Source: Dehalococcoidia bacterium (GTDB taxonomy: Bacteria; Chloroflexota; Dehalococcoidia; GIF9; AB-539-J10). From it: a DNA stretch of 11,282 nt. The stretch is taken from contig JAUWOK010000029.1 in the NCBI GenBank assembly GCA_030612165.1, forward strand, positions 1-11,282, given 5' to 3'. Below are positions 1-6,744 of the stretch, piece by piece. Position numbers and translations under genes: made by a program. The notes under the pieces are model-generated. The model ran no database searches and was not told the DNA's origin. It saw nothing but the letters and a program-made list of their open reading frames with translations. The stretch's first letter is position 1. Each line of letters starts with the position of its first letter.

Positions 1-2713
1 GCTTTTCCATTCTCTGCCTCGTCTGAGCAGAGGCAACAATCCTGTCCATGGATTCCAGCAGCACCCCTCGAGGAGACAAAGAATCAAATGCCCCTGCTTT
101 AATCAGGCTCTCCATGGTCTTTTTGTTCAAAACAGAAGAGCCACCCCGATAACAGAAGTCTTCTACAGATTTAAAATCCCCACCCCGCTCACGGGCAGCC
201 AAGGCAACTTCCACAGGCGAAGCTCCTACGTTCTTTATAGCAGCCAATCCAAAGCGGATACTCTGTTTGTCGCCTTTTTCCCCCTCCACGACAAATTCCC
301 CCCTGCTTCTATTGATATCGGGAGGCAATACTTCGATATCCATGCGTCTGCATTCGACAATTGCCGAGCGCACCTTGTCCATATTACCCAGATAAGTATT
401 GAAAAACGCTACCATGTACTCAACAGAATAATTAGCTTTAAGATAAGCGGTGCGATAGGCAAGAAGCGCATAGCTTATGCTGTGAGCTTTGTTAAAGGCA
501 TATCCGGCAAACGGCTCTATCAGGTGAAACACTTCTCGCGCCACAGATTCAGCTATTCCTTTTTCCTCTGCTCCGTCCAGGAAATTTCGTTCCTCTTTTC
601 TCATCACCGCGGCTTTCTTTTTCCCCATGGCTTTACGGAATATATCGGCCTGCCCCAGGCTGTATCCTGCCATGGCCTGCACGATAAAAAGCACCTGCTC
701 CTGGTAAACGATAACGCCATAAGTTTCCTTCAGGATTTCCTCCAGCGCCGGATGGGGATAATGAATGGGAATTACGCCATGCTTTCCCTTGATAAAGGTA
801 GGGATATGATCCATAGGTCCCGGGCGGTAAAGCGCCACCATGGCGGCAATATCCCTGAAATTGGTGGGATGAAGTTCCTTGATGTAACGGCGCATGCCGC
901 TCGACTCCAGCTGAAAAACGCCGGTAGTTTCTCCGGAAGAAAGCATCGCGAATGTTTTGCTGTCATCCAGAGGAATACGCTGCATATCCAGCGATATACC
1001 CCGAGTTTGAAAAATAACCTCCCTGGCCTTATCCAGGATAGTCAGGTTGGCCAGGCCGAGAAAATCCATTTTAAGCAACCCCAGGCGAGCAATATCTCCC
1101 ATGGGAAATTGCGTCATGACAGCACCCTGGTTTCCCCTGCTCACCATTTGCAAAGGGACATACCTGGTCAAAGGCTCCCTCGCTATCACCACCCCCGCGG
1201 CATGAGTGCTGGCATGCCGCATAGTCCCCTCCAGTTTCCTGGCCGAATCTATCAGCCCGTGCACCATCTCGTCCTGGGAGTAAAGGTCATAAAGATCTCT
1301 GCTCTCATCCAGCGCTCTCACCAACGTTATGGCAAGATCGGAAGGAATCAGGCGAGCCACTCTGTCCACCTGCCCGTATGGAATACCCAACGCCCGCCCC
1401 GTATCCCTTAACGCAGCTTTCGCCCCCAGCGTGCCAAAAGTAATAATCTGCGCTACATGTTCACTTCCGTACTTACGATTGACATAGGCAATCACCTCGT
1501 CACGGCGATTATCCTGGAAATCAAGGTCAATATCCGGCATTTCGCGGCGCTCTATGTTGAGAAAACGCTCAAAAACGAGCTCATATTCCAGGGGATCAAT
1601 CTCGGTAATGCCCAGGCAATAAAGAGCCAGGCTGGAGGTAGCACTGCCCCGCACATTATAAAAAATCCCCTGTTCCCGAACGAAAGAAACGATATCCCAG
1701 ACAACAAGGAAGTAATCGGAGAAATTCGTCTTATGAATAACATCAAGTTCGTATTTCAACCTCTCCTGCGCTTCCCCGGTCGGTTGGGCATAACGCTCTT
1801 CTATTCCCCGCCAGCAAAGCTCGGAGAGAAAGCTACCGGCTGTTTTCCCAGCAGGCAGTTCTACCTGCGGCAGGTGGATCTTGTTAAAATCAAGCTTTAC
1901 ATCGCACATATCGGCGATAACCCCGGTATTCTCGATAGCCTGGGGCAGGTCGTGAAACAATGTCCCCATCTCCTCAGGGCTCTTCAAGTAGAAAAAATCA
2001 CCCGGCATCTTCATGCGCCTGTCATCGTTCACCAGGGAGCCCGTCTGAATACACAGCAGGAGGTCGTGCGCCTGAGCATCTTCTTTCTTGACATAGTGCA
2101 CATCGACAGTGGCTACCACTGGAATGCCCAGCTTATCCGCCAGCAAAAGCAAACCACGGTTAGCCTGCTCCAGTTCCTGCATGGGATTTCTTTGAATCTC
2201 CAGGTAAAAATCGGCAAAGACCTGCTTATACCAGAGGGCCACCTTCTCGGCCTGTTCAAACTGGTCGGCGAGGACGAGACGCGGCAACTCGCCGCTGAGA
2301 CACCCAGAGAGGGCGATAATCCCCTCGTGATATTCTTCAAGAAGTCTTCTGTCCACCCTGGGCTTGTAATAGAACCCCTCAAGATTGCTCTTGGTAACCA
2401 GCTGAATCAGGTTACAATACCCTTCCTCATTTCTGGCAAGTAAGGTAAGATGGTAAGGATTTCTATAAGCAGTATCCCGACTATGACAATCCGTTTCAGC
2501 GACATAGACCTCGCAGCCAATGATGGGCTTTATATCCGCTTTTTTTGCCGTCAGATAAAAATCAACCACGCCATGCATCGCTCCATGATCCGTGATGGCC
2601 AGACTGTCCATGCCCAATTCTTTAGCTCTGGAGATAAGCTGGGGCAGACGACTCAGGCCATCAAGCAAGCTATACTGGGTATGCACATGAAGATGCGTAA
2701 ACTTCCCCGACAT
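1..2713 (-). CDS. dnaE: DNA polymerase III subunit alpha (5' portion, cut by window start)
   Basis: This is the catalytic subunit of the replicative DNA polymerase III, which acts in the cytoplasm at the replication fork. Reading the minus strand from ATG at 2713 gives 904 uninterrupted residues, with no stop before the window edge; the family is usually about 1,150 residues, so only the C-terminal part (tau/clamp-binding and OB regions) is missing. An N-terminal PHP domain opens with THLHVHTQYSLLDG (residues 6-19). The palm carries PDIDLDF (393-399) and LKMDFLGL (around 550), which supply the family's catalytic aspartates. RGSATSSLALYCLGIT and the YRPGPMDHIP and GYAFNKAHS boxes are also recognisable. 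No intein or frameshift was seen. There is no Shine-Dalgarno before the ATG, and a perfect extended -10 lies 8 bases upstream, so the mRNA is probably leaderless. It is transcribed away from the neighbouring DUF1461 operon. The identification is secure. Confidence 0.97.
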   Translation of the reverse strand, partial: MSGKFTHLHVHTQYSLLDGLSRLPQLISRAKELGMDSLAITDHGAMHGVVDFYLTAKKADIKPIIGCEVYVAETDCHSRDTAYRNPYHLTLLARNEEGYCNLIQLVTKSNLEGFYYKPRVDRRLLEEYHEGIIALSGCLSGELPRLVLADQFEQAEKVALWYKQVFADFYLEIQRNPMQELEQANRGLLLLADKLGIPVVATVDVHYVKKEDAQAHDLLLCIQTGSLVNDDRRMKMPGDFFYLKSPEEMGTLFHDLPQAIENTGVIADMCDVKLDFNKIHLPQVELPAGKTAGSFLSELCWRGIEERYAQPTGEAQERLKYELDVIHKTNFSDYFLVVWDIVSFVREQGIFYNVRGSATSSLALYCLGITEIDPLEYELVFERFLNIERREMPDIDLDFQDNRRDEVIAYVNRKYGSEHVAQIITFGTLGAKAALRDTGRALGIPYGQVDRVARLIPSDLAITLVRALDESRDLYDLYSQDEMVHGLIDSARKLEGTMRHASTHAAGVVIAREPLTRYVPLQMVSRGNQGAVMTQFPMGDIARLGLLKMDFLGLANLTILDKAREVIFQTRGISLDMQRIPLDDSKTFAMLSSGETTGVFQLESSGMRRYIKELHPTNFRDIAAMVALYRPGPMDHIPTFIKGKHGVIPIHYPHPALEEILKETYGVIVYQEQVLFIVQAMAGYSLGQADIFRKAMGKKKAAVMRKEERNFLDGAEEKGIAESVAREVFHLIEPFAGYAFNKAHSISYALLAYRTAYLKANYSVEYMVAFFNTYLGNMDKVRSAIVECRRMDIEVLPPDINRSRGEFVVEGEKGDKQSIRFGLAAIKNVGASPVEVALAARERGGDFKSVEDFCYRGGSSVLNKKTMESLIKAGAFDSLSPRGVLLESMDRIVASAQTRQRMEK

Positions 2714-2720
2714 CACTGGA

Positions 2721-2730
2721 ATTATAGCAT
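2721..2730 (-). promoter_or_regulatory. Extended -10 promoter of dnaE (leaderless start)
   Basis: On the minus strand, bases 2730 to 2721 read ATGCTATAAT, which contains a perfect extended -10 (TGnTATAAT). No convincing -35 lies 16-18 bases upstream, as is usual for extended -10 promoters. The hexamer ends at 2721, so transcription should begin near 2714-2713, on or next to the A of the dnaE ATG. This predicts an mRNA with essentially no 5' leader. The motif is seen directly; the start point is inferred. Confidence 0.65.
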
Positions 2731-2780
2731 TCGGTGGCACGCCTTGCCTGTCCGAAAAATAAGGGGAGAAACATAAACCC

Positions 2781-3521
2781 TTGAAAATTTTGCCGTCCGC
2801 CGCACGCTATCTGTTTATAATCTGCTTGCCTGTCATCTTGCTCACATCCACCGTCCGCTACGAGTTCAGCAGCCTGCCCGTTTATGAGCACGGCTTGAAG
2901 AAATACGAGATAAGCCACGTTACGGGAATAGATGAAACACAACTTACGGAAATAGCGCAAAGCCTCGTCGATTATTTTGGTTTTAACAGCGAGACCCCCC
3001 AGTTCGTACTGGAGAAGAACGGGAAGAGTGTGCCGCTTTTTGGGCCGCACGAATTGATCCACCTTGAGGACGTAAGAGACCTGCTTTCCATAAACAACAC
3101 GGTGTTTTATGGAACCCTGGCATATCTTGTCCTGTATTCGCTCTTTTCTCTGGCAAAGCGCAGGAATAACTGGCAAAAACTGGCACGTGGCGCATTTCAT
3201 GGTTGTATCCTCACGCTGGTACTTCTTTCCACCACGGGGATAATCGCCTATTTCAACTTTGAGCAGCTATTCCTGCAATTTCACCATCTCGCCTTCACCA
3301 ACCCGTACTGGATGCTGGACCCTGCCAGGGACTATCTCATCATGCTGTTCCCGGCAGGCTTCTGGGAAGATGCCGCCATCCTCGGTGCAGGCATAATAGG
3401 AGGAAAGGCTATCGTTCTGGGTGGCATTGTCTGGGCAGCGGCCACCCATTCTGAACGGCAAAATCGCGGAACACCGACACCCCGCCGCAGGCAGCTTGAC
3501 GACCACAATGGAGTGTGCTAA
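2781..3521 (+). CDS. DUF1461 / TIGR01906 family integral membrane protein
   Basis: This is a 246-residue predicted inner-membrane protein of unknown function. A hydrophobic helix at residues 9-25 is followed by an extracytoplasmic-looking stretch (about 26-105) with a HLEDVRDLL motif. Hydrophobic segments follow at about 108-124, 138-158 and 186-220. FHHLAFTNPYWMLDP begins at residue 167 and continues into a D-Y-L-I-M-L-F-P run; this box is the hallmark by which I assign DUF1461. The C-terminus is an arginine-rich tail. The start is TTG at 2781, preceded by AAGGGGAG at 2761-2768, and no other good in-frame start is available. It is the first gene of a tight four-gene operon with two small proteins and an ArsA/Get3-like ATPase, and its end overlaps or abuts the next gene. 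The family has no established biochemical role; a partnership with the ATPase is only a contextual guess. Confidence 0.85.
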   Translation: MKILPSAARYLFIICLPVILLTSTVRYEFSSLPVYEHGLKKYEISHVTGIDETQLTEIAQSLVDYFGFNSETPQFVLEKNGKSVPLFGPHELIHLEDVRDLLSINNTVFYGTLAYLVLYSLFSLAKRRNNWQKLARGAFHGCILTLVLLSTTGIIAYFNFEQLFLQFHHLAFTNPYWMLDPARDYLIMLFPAGFWEDAAILGAGIIGGKAIVLGGIVWAAATHSERQNRGTPTPRRRQLDDHNGVC

Positions 3522-3778
3522 ACATTCATTACAGGTTTTGTGGAGAAGATTTGAAAAAGTTCAGCCTTGGCATCAAGTGCAGGTTAGTCTACGAACCGGA
3601 CAAAGGACTGGAAGTACACCTGAAGACTGAAGGAAATCTTCCTCAGGAAGTGCATCGGCATCTGGCTCAGGCAGGAATAGAGATATTCTCAGCGTTTCAC
3701 GGTTTAGCTGGAGCGGAACAGAAAGAATCGGACCAGAAAGGAAAAGAGAGAACCAGTATTGAAATAGAGGAGGTGTAA
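3515..3778 (+). CDS. Small hypothetical protein, second gene of the ATPase operon
   Basis: I do not recognise this family. The longest reading starts at GTG 3515, overlapping the DUF1461 stop by 7 bases, and gives 87 residues; its only GGAG is one base upstream, too close to work well. TTG at 3551, preceded by GGAGA at 3542-3546, gives 75 residues and may be the true start. The product is soluble: two or three short beta-like segments (IKCRLVYEP, GLEVHLKTE), then an amphipathic helix (QEVHRHLAQAGIEIFSAFHGLAG), then a charged, probably disordered tail rich in Lys and Glu. Its general shape resembles the 66-residue protein that follows. The gap to that gene is 2 bases, and the stop codon sits just after the next gene's ribosome binding site, so the two should be translationally coupled. 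Confidence 0.7.
   Translation: MLNIHYRFCGEDLKKFSLGIKCRLVYEPDKGLEVHLKTEGNLPQEVHRHLAQAGIEIFSAFHGLAGAEQKESDQKGKERTSIEIEEV
3768..3775 (+). promoter_or_regulatory. Strong Shine-Dalgarno of the 66-residue protein gene
   Basis: AGGAGGTG is a near-perfect complement to the 16S rRNA 3' end, five bases before ATG 3781. It is embedded in the last codons of the preceding gene, whose TAA follows at once. This fixes the start at 3781 and suggests this small protein is made in larger amounts than its neighbours. Confidence 0.8.
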
Positions 3779-3780
3779 AA

Positions 3781-3981
3781 ATGGCAAAGGTTGAGTTTGG
3801 ACACGGGCTGGAGATTGAACACAAGGGGGAAGGTGAGTATGTCCTGAAGTGCAAAATACCCAGCATCAAGATCTCTCCCAGCCCAACGGGAGAACACTTG
3901 AAACAGGCAAAAAAGGAAGTACTCCTGGCGGTGCGAGGTCTTATTGATAAAGCGATTGAGGGAGAAAAGAATAAGAGTTAA
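3781..3981 (+). CDS. Small (66-residue) hypothetical protein upstream of the ArsA-like ATPase
   Basis: I cannot name this family. The 66 residues start with MAKVEFGHGLEIEHKGEGEY, go on with beta-like segments (YVLKCKIP, SIKISPSP), and finish with a long amphipathic helix (EHLKQAKKEVLLAVRGLIDKAIEG) and a lysine-rich tail. There is no signal peptide or membrane segment, so it should be cytosolic. The start is well fixed by AGGAGGTG five bases upstream. It lies 2 bases after the previous small gene and 21 bases before the ATPase gene, in the same operon. A beta-beta-helix layout shared with the preceding protein hints at an old tandem duplication, but sequence identity is low. A partner or regulator of the ATPase is the natural guess from context, without direct evidence. 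Confidence 0.8.
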   Translation: MAKVEFGHGLEIEHKGEGEYVLKCKIPSIKISPSPTGEHLKQAKKEVLLAVRGLIDKAIEGEKNKS

Positions 3982-3999
3982 GCCTCTCCGCAAAGAGGC
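3982..3999 (+). promoter_or_regulatory. Hairpin covering the ATPase gene ribosome binding site
   Basis: GCCTCT (3982-3987) and AGAGGC (3994-3999) form a perfect 6-bp stem around the loop CCGCAA. The 3' arm contains the AGAGG that serves as Shine-Dalgarno for ATG 4003. The 5' arm begins one base after the stop codon of the upstream gene, so a terminating ribosome would open the stem. This geometry is typical of translational coupling. The stem is seen directly; the function is inferred. Confidence 0.55.
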
Positions 4000-4002
4000 T
4001 GC

Positions 4003-5211
4003 ATGAGCAGGATTCTTCTCTTCACGGGAAAAGGCGGCGTAGGTAAAACAACGATAGCCGCGGCAACAGCGATACGCGCTGCGGAGCAAGGGTGCAAAAC
4101 CATCATTATAAGCACTGACTCCGCTCACAGCTTGGGCGACAGCCTGGATTGCTCGCTGGGCCCTGAGCCGGTGCCGGTCTCCCCCAATCTCTGGGCTCAG
4201 GAATCGAACATTCTTTACGATATCGAGAAGCACTGGGGCACTGTCAAGCGATGGCTGGCAGCGCTGATGGCCTGGCGGGGAGTGAGTGAAATTGTTGCCG
4301 GAGAGATTGCTGTCTTTCCCGGGATGGAAGAGTTAGCCAGCCTTTTCTGGGTTGATTACCATGAGCGCGCTCAAAAATATGATGCCATCGTGGTGGATTG
4401 TGCTCCCAGCGGGGAATCCTTGCGGCTTCTCACCTTTCCCGAGATAATGCAGTGGTGGTTAAACAAGCTATTGCCGGCAGGACGCAAGATGGCGCCGATA
4501 GCTTACCCCATGGTGCATCGTTTCACCGATATGCCCCTGCCTGACCGGCAAATCTTCACCACCATAGAGAGCTTTTTCGAACTGCTCGGAAGATTGCGCT
4601 CACTCCTGTCCAATCCCGAACGCACTACGGTACGCCTTGTTGTCAATGCGGAGAAGATGGTAATTAAAGAGACGCAGCGCACCTATGCCTACCTCAATCT
4701 CTACGGTTACGCTATCGATGCCATAATCTGCAACCGTCTTATTCCCCGGGACGCCGAGGGCAGTTATTGGGAGGGATGGAAGAGCATCCAGGAAAAGCAC
4801 CTTCAGCTTATCGAGGAATGTTTTTCACCGCTGCCGATTTTTAAGCTTCCTCTCCTGGAGCGTGAGGTAGTTGGCATGAAGGCGCTTGAGCAGATAGGGC
4901 ATCTTCTCTATAAAGAGAAATCTCCAACAAGTTTCTTCTTCAAGGGAAAGCCCATGAATATTGAGCGTGATAGCGGCGGCTATACCCTCAGCTTAAACCT
5001 CCCCTTAATGAGCAAGAAAGATGTTTCACTAACAAGGAGCGGCGACGAACTCATCGCCACCATAGGTAACCAGAGACGCAGTATTCTCCTGCCTCAAGTG
5101 CTTGCGCGATGTGAGATAAAAGGAGCAAAACTTGATGCTGGCTTTCTCAACATCAGGTTCGAGGAGAAACCAAACAGCTTATCCCGGAATAATAAAGGGA
5201 AAGGCCTGTAA
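4003..5211 (+). CDS. ArsA/Get3-like ATPase with C-terminal HSP20-like domain
   Basis: This is a 402-residue soluble P-loop ATPase of the ArsA/Get3 branch of SIMIBI (MinD-like) NTPases. A deviant Walker A, GKGGVGKTT, is at residues 9-17; a switch I-like STDSAHSLGD at 37-46 has Ser where the family usually has Pro; and a switch II-like VDCAPSGESLRLL starts at about 131. The last ~80 residues (about 310-392, from FFFKGKP onward) are rich in beta strands and match the HSP20-like domain found at the C-terminus of many bacterial ArsA homologues. There is one NTPase domain, not two as in classical ArsA, so it probably works as a dimer. No arsR, arsB or other arsenic gene is nearby, so arsenite efflux is unlikely; protein or tail-anchor targeting, or an unknown client role, fits better with the linked membrane protein. 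The start at 4003 has AAAGAGG four bases upstream, hidden in a hairpin. Confidence 0.88.
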   Translation: MSRILLFTGKGGVGKTTIAAATAIRAAEQGCKTIIISTDSAHSLGDSLDCSLGPEPVPVSPNLWAQESNILYDIEKHWGTVKRWLAALMAWRGVSEIVAGEIAVFPGMEELASLFWVDYHERAQKYDAIVVDCAPSGESLRLLTFPEIMQWWLNKLLPAGRKMAPIAYPMVHRFTDMPLPDRQIFTTIESFFELLGRLRSLLSNPERTTVRLVVNAEKMVIKETQRTYAYLNLYGYAIDAIICNRLIPRDAEGSYWEGWKSIQEKHLQLIEECFSPLPIFKLPLLEREVVGMKALEQIGHLLYKEKSPTSFFFKGKPMNIERDSGGYTLSLNLPLMSKKDVSLTRSGDELIATIGNQRRSILLPQVLARCEIKGAKLDAGFLNIRFEEKPNSLSRNNKGKGL

Positions 5212-5213
5212 GC

Positions 5214-5253
5214 CCTCCCTGGTCTGCCTGCAAGTATTTGTAAATCAGGGAGG
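5214..5253 (+). repeat. Inverted repeat between the ATPase and MmgE/PrpD genes (weak terminator or operator)
   Basis: CCTCCCTG (5214-5221) and CAGGGAGG (5246-5253) are perfect inverted arms separated by 24 bases. A run of six T lies at 5266-5271, 12 bases past the stem, which is too far for a classical intrinsic terminator. The right arm sits between the -35 and -10 of the next gene's putative promoter, so an operator is equally possible. Evidence does not decide between the two. Confidence 0.4.
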
Positions 5254-5266
5254 ATTCTGAGATAAT
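5238..5266 (+). promoter_or_regulatory. Putative sigma-70-type promoter of the MmgE/PrpD gene
   Basis: TTGTAA (5238-5243) and GATAAT (5261-5266) are separated by exactly 17 bases, giving 4/6 and 5/6 matches to the consensus. The predicted start is near 5273, leaving a leader of about 34 bases that contains AAGGAGG at 5291-5297, nine bases before ATG 5307. This would make the gene independent of the upstream operon. Confidence 0.5.
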
Positions 5267-5306
5267 TTTTTAAACAACTTATCTTTAAACAAGGAGGCAC
5301 AAGACG

Positions 5307-6662
5307 ATGAGCGTATCCCAGCAAATGGCAGAATTTATCTCCAGAACCAGTTACCAGGACATCCCCAAGGAAGTTATTGACAAAGCTAAGCAGTGTCTGC
5401 TCGACAGCATCGGCGTAGCCATTTATGGTTCCCCATTCGAACCTTCCCAAATATCTCTGGACGTCGTAAAAGAGGCAGGAGGAAAAGAGGAATCTACCAT
5501 CCTGGGCACCAACTGCAAAGCTCCTTCTTTTCTGGCTGCCATGACCAATGGAATCAGGACCCATGTAGCCGACTACGACGATAGCGGCGGCTTTGGTCAC
5601 CCTTCCAGTATATTAATGCCCACCACGCTAAACCTGGCAGAGGCGAAAGGGCTGAACGGCCGCAATCTGCTTGCAGCTTTTGTGCTGGGAAATGAAATCG
5701 GAGGGAAACAGGGAGAAGTAATGATGTGGAGGCATTATGAGGTGGGTTTTCATTCCACAGGTACTGTCGGGACGATAGCCGCTGCCGCTGCCGCCGCCAA
5801 GCTTCTTGGCTTATCCCCTGCCCAGACAACCAACGCCCTGGGTATAGCCGCTTCCAGCGCCAGCGGCATCAGGCAAAACTTTGGCACCATGACCAAGTGC
5901 TGGCATGCCGGACATGCTGCCTCGGTAGGAATACTGGCAACTCTCTCCGCCCAGAAAGGCTATGACGCTTCTCCCCAGGCGCTGGACGGCAAAATAGGTT
6001 TCATTGCAGCCTTTCAGGGAAATACCGAGAAAGCCTTTCCCATAGACAAGTTGGGCAATCCTTTCTTCTTAACAGAAATAATGTTTAAGAAATATCCGGC
6101 CTGCCATGGAACCCACGCCGCTGTGGACGCCGCCTTGAAGCTGCGCAGCCAACATGGTTTCTCCCCACAGGAAATTAAAGCGGTAGAATGCCATGGCCGT
6201 CCTCTGATGAGCTCCGTACTCATTTACAGTGAACCTGCCACAGGCTTACAAGCCAAATTCAGCCTGGAATACTGTGTCGCAGCGGCATTGACACTGGGAC
6301 GTCTGGGCATCGCCCAGTTCACTGACGAGGCCGTTCTCAACTCCGAGGTGAGAAAAACGATGCAAAAACTCTCAATTATAGGCGACGAGGACATAGAAAA
6401 GTTAGCCAGAGACAAAAACCTCCTCGCTCCCAGTAAAGTCAAGATAACCCTTGACGACGGCCGCCAGTTCAGCCTGATGATAGAGGAAGCCAGGGGTGGC
6501 CCCAGAGACCCCCTGTCCTGGACTGAGATAGAGAACAAATTCCTGGAATGTGTCAGCCAGGCGCTCCCTGTGTCTCAAGCTAAAGAAGTTATCAGCCTGA
6601 TACATAATCTCGAAGAGGTAAATGACTTAACCGTTCTGACTCGTCTCCTGGCAGTTAAGTAA
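5307..6662 (+). CDS. MmgE/PrpD family protein (dehydratase/decarboxylase/isomerase-like)
   Basis: This 451-residue protein is full length for the MmgE/PrpD family, which includes 2-methylcitrate dehydratase and cis-aconitate decarboxylase. Family landmarks in order are LLDSIGVAIYGS near the N-terminus, DYDDSGGFGHPS (residues 89-100), FHSTGTVGT (H149), a Gly/Ala-rich helix, GTMTKCWHAGHAA (K197), and KKYPACHGTH (261-270). From family knowledge, Asp and His in the first box, His149, Lys197, Lys261/262 and His267 sit where the acid/base and carboxylate-binding residues of cis-aconitate decarboxylase lie, so the site looks intact. The first box is about one residue shorter than in that enzyme. No signal peptide is present; it should be cytosolic. 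The usual methylcitrate genes (prpB, prpC) are absent, so the true substrate is probably another di- or tricarboxylate. It converges on the glycyl radical enzyme gene. Family assignment is firm; reaction unknown. Confidence 0.93.
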   Translation: MSVSQQMAEFISRTSYQDIPKEVIDKAKQCLLDSIGVAIYGSPFEPSQISLDVVKEAGGKEESTILGTNCKAPSFLAAMTNGIRTHVADYDDSGGFGHPSSILMPTTLNLAEAKGLNGRNLLAAFVLGNEIGGKQGEVMMWRHYEVGFHSTGTVGTIAAAAAAAKLLGLSPAQTTNALGIAASSASGIRQNFGTMTKCWHAGHAASVGILATLSAQKGYDASPQALDGKIGFIAAFQGNTEKAFPIDKLGNPFFLTEIMFKKYPACHGTHAAVDAALKLRSQHGFSPQEIKAVECHGRPLMSSVLIYSEPATGLQAKFSLEYCVAAALTLGRLGIAQFTDEAVLNSEVRKTMQKLSIIGDEDIEKLARDKNLLAPSKVKITLDDGRQFSLMIEEARGGPRDPLSWTEIENKFLECVSQALPVSQAKEVISLIHNLEEVNDLTVLTRLLAVK

Positions 6663-6685
6663 ACAAACTGGTCGTTTTTAACAAA

Positions 6686-6715
6686 GAAGGGAGGAGGCTA
6701 ATGCCTCCTCCCTTC
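6686..6715. terminator. Shared hairpin terminator between convergent genes
   Basis: A perfect 13-bp stem (arms 6686-6698 and 6703-6715) encloses the loop TAAT, between the stop of the MmgE/PrpD gene at 6662 and that of the glycyl radical enzyme gene at 6745. Reading minus, the stem is followed by TTTGTT, a modest U-tract, so termination is more convincing for the glycyl radical enzyme gene. Reading plus, the following bases (CATATCACC) are not U-rich. The arms are purine/pyrimidine-rich (GAAGGGAGGAGGC). Confidence 0.75.
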
Positions 6716-6742
6716 CATATCACCAGCAGGGAAAAAGTATCG
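6714..6742 (-). repeat. 29-base element after the glycyl radical enzyme stop codon (copy 1)
   Basis: Compared with 9359-9387, this stretch matches at 25 of 29 bases, including 17 identical in a row (6714-6730, TCCATATCACCAGCAGG on plus). In the direction of transcription it begins two bases after the glycyl radical enzyme stop codon and runs into the terminator stem. I recognise no known repeat family. It could be an RNA-level element or a relic of duplicated 3' ends. Confidence 0.7.
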
Positions 6743-6744
6743 CT

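Noticed and set aside
482..2443. Two long open frames on the plus strand (482-1411 and 1457-2443).
   Set aside because: They are codon-aligned antisense of dnaE, whose minus-strand reading is continuous and has all family motifs; the plus-strand products have no recognisable domains.
2735..2747. A sigma-54-like TGGCAC ... TTGC before the DUF1461 gene.
   Set aside because: The gap is three bases, while sigma-54 promoters need five between these blocks; the spacing is strict, so this is probably chance.
4003..5211. Arsenite efflux ATPase as the role of the ArsA-like protein.
   Set aside because: There is a single NTPase domain with an HSP20-like tail and no ArsR, ArsB, ArsC or ArsD gene nearby.
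5307..6662. 2-methylcitrate dehydratase (prpD) of the methylcitrate cycle.
   Set aside because: Family match only; prpB and prpC are absent and the family covers several reactions, so a specific name is not justified.
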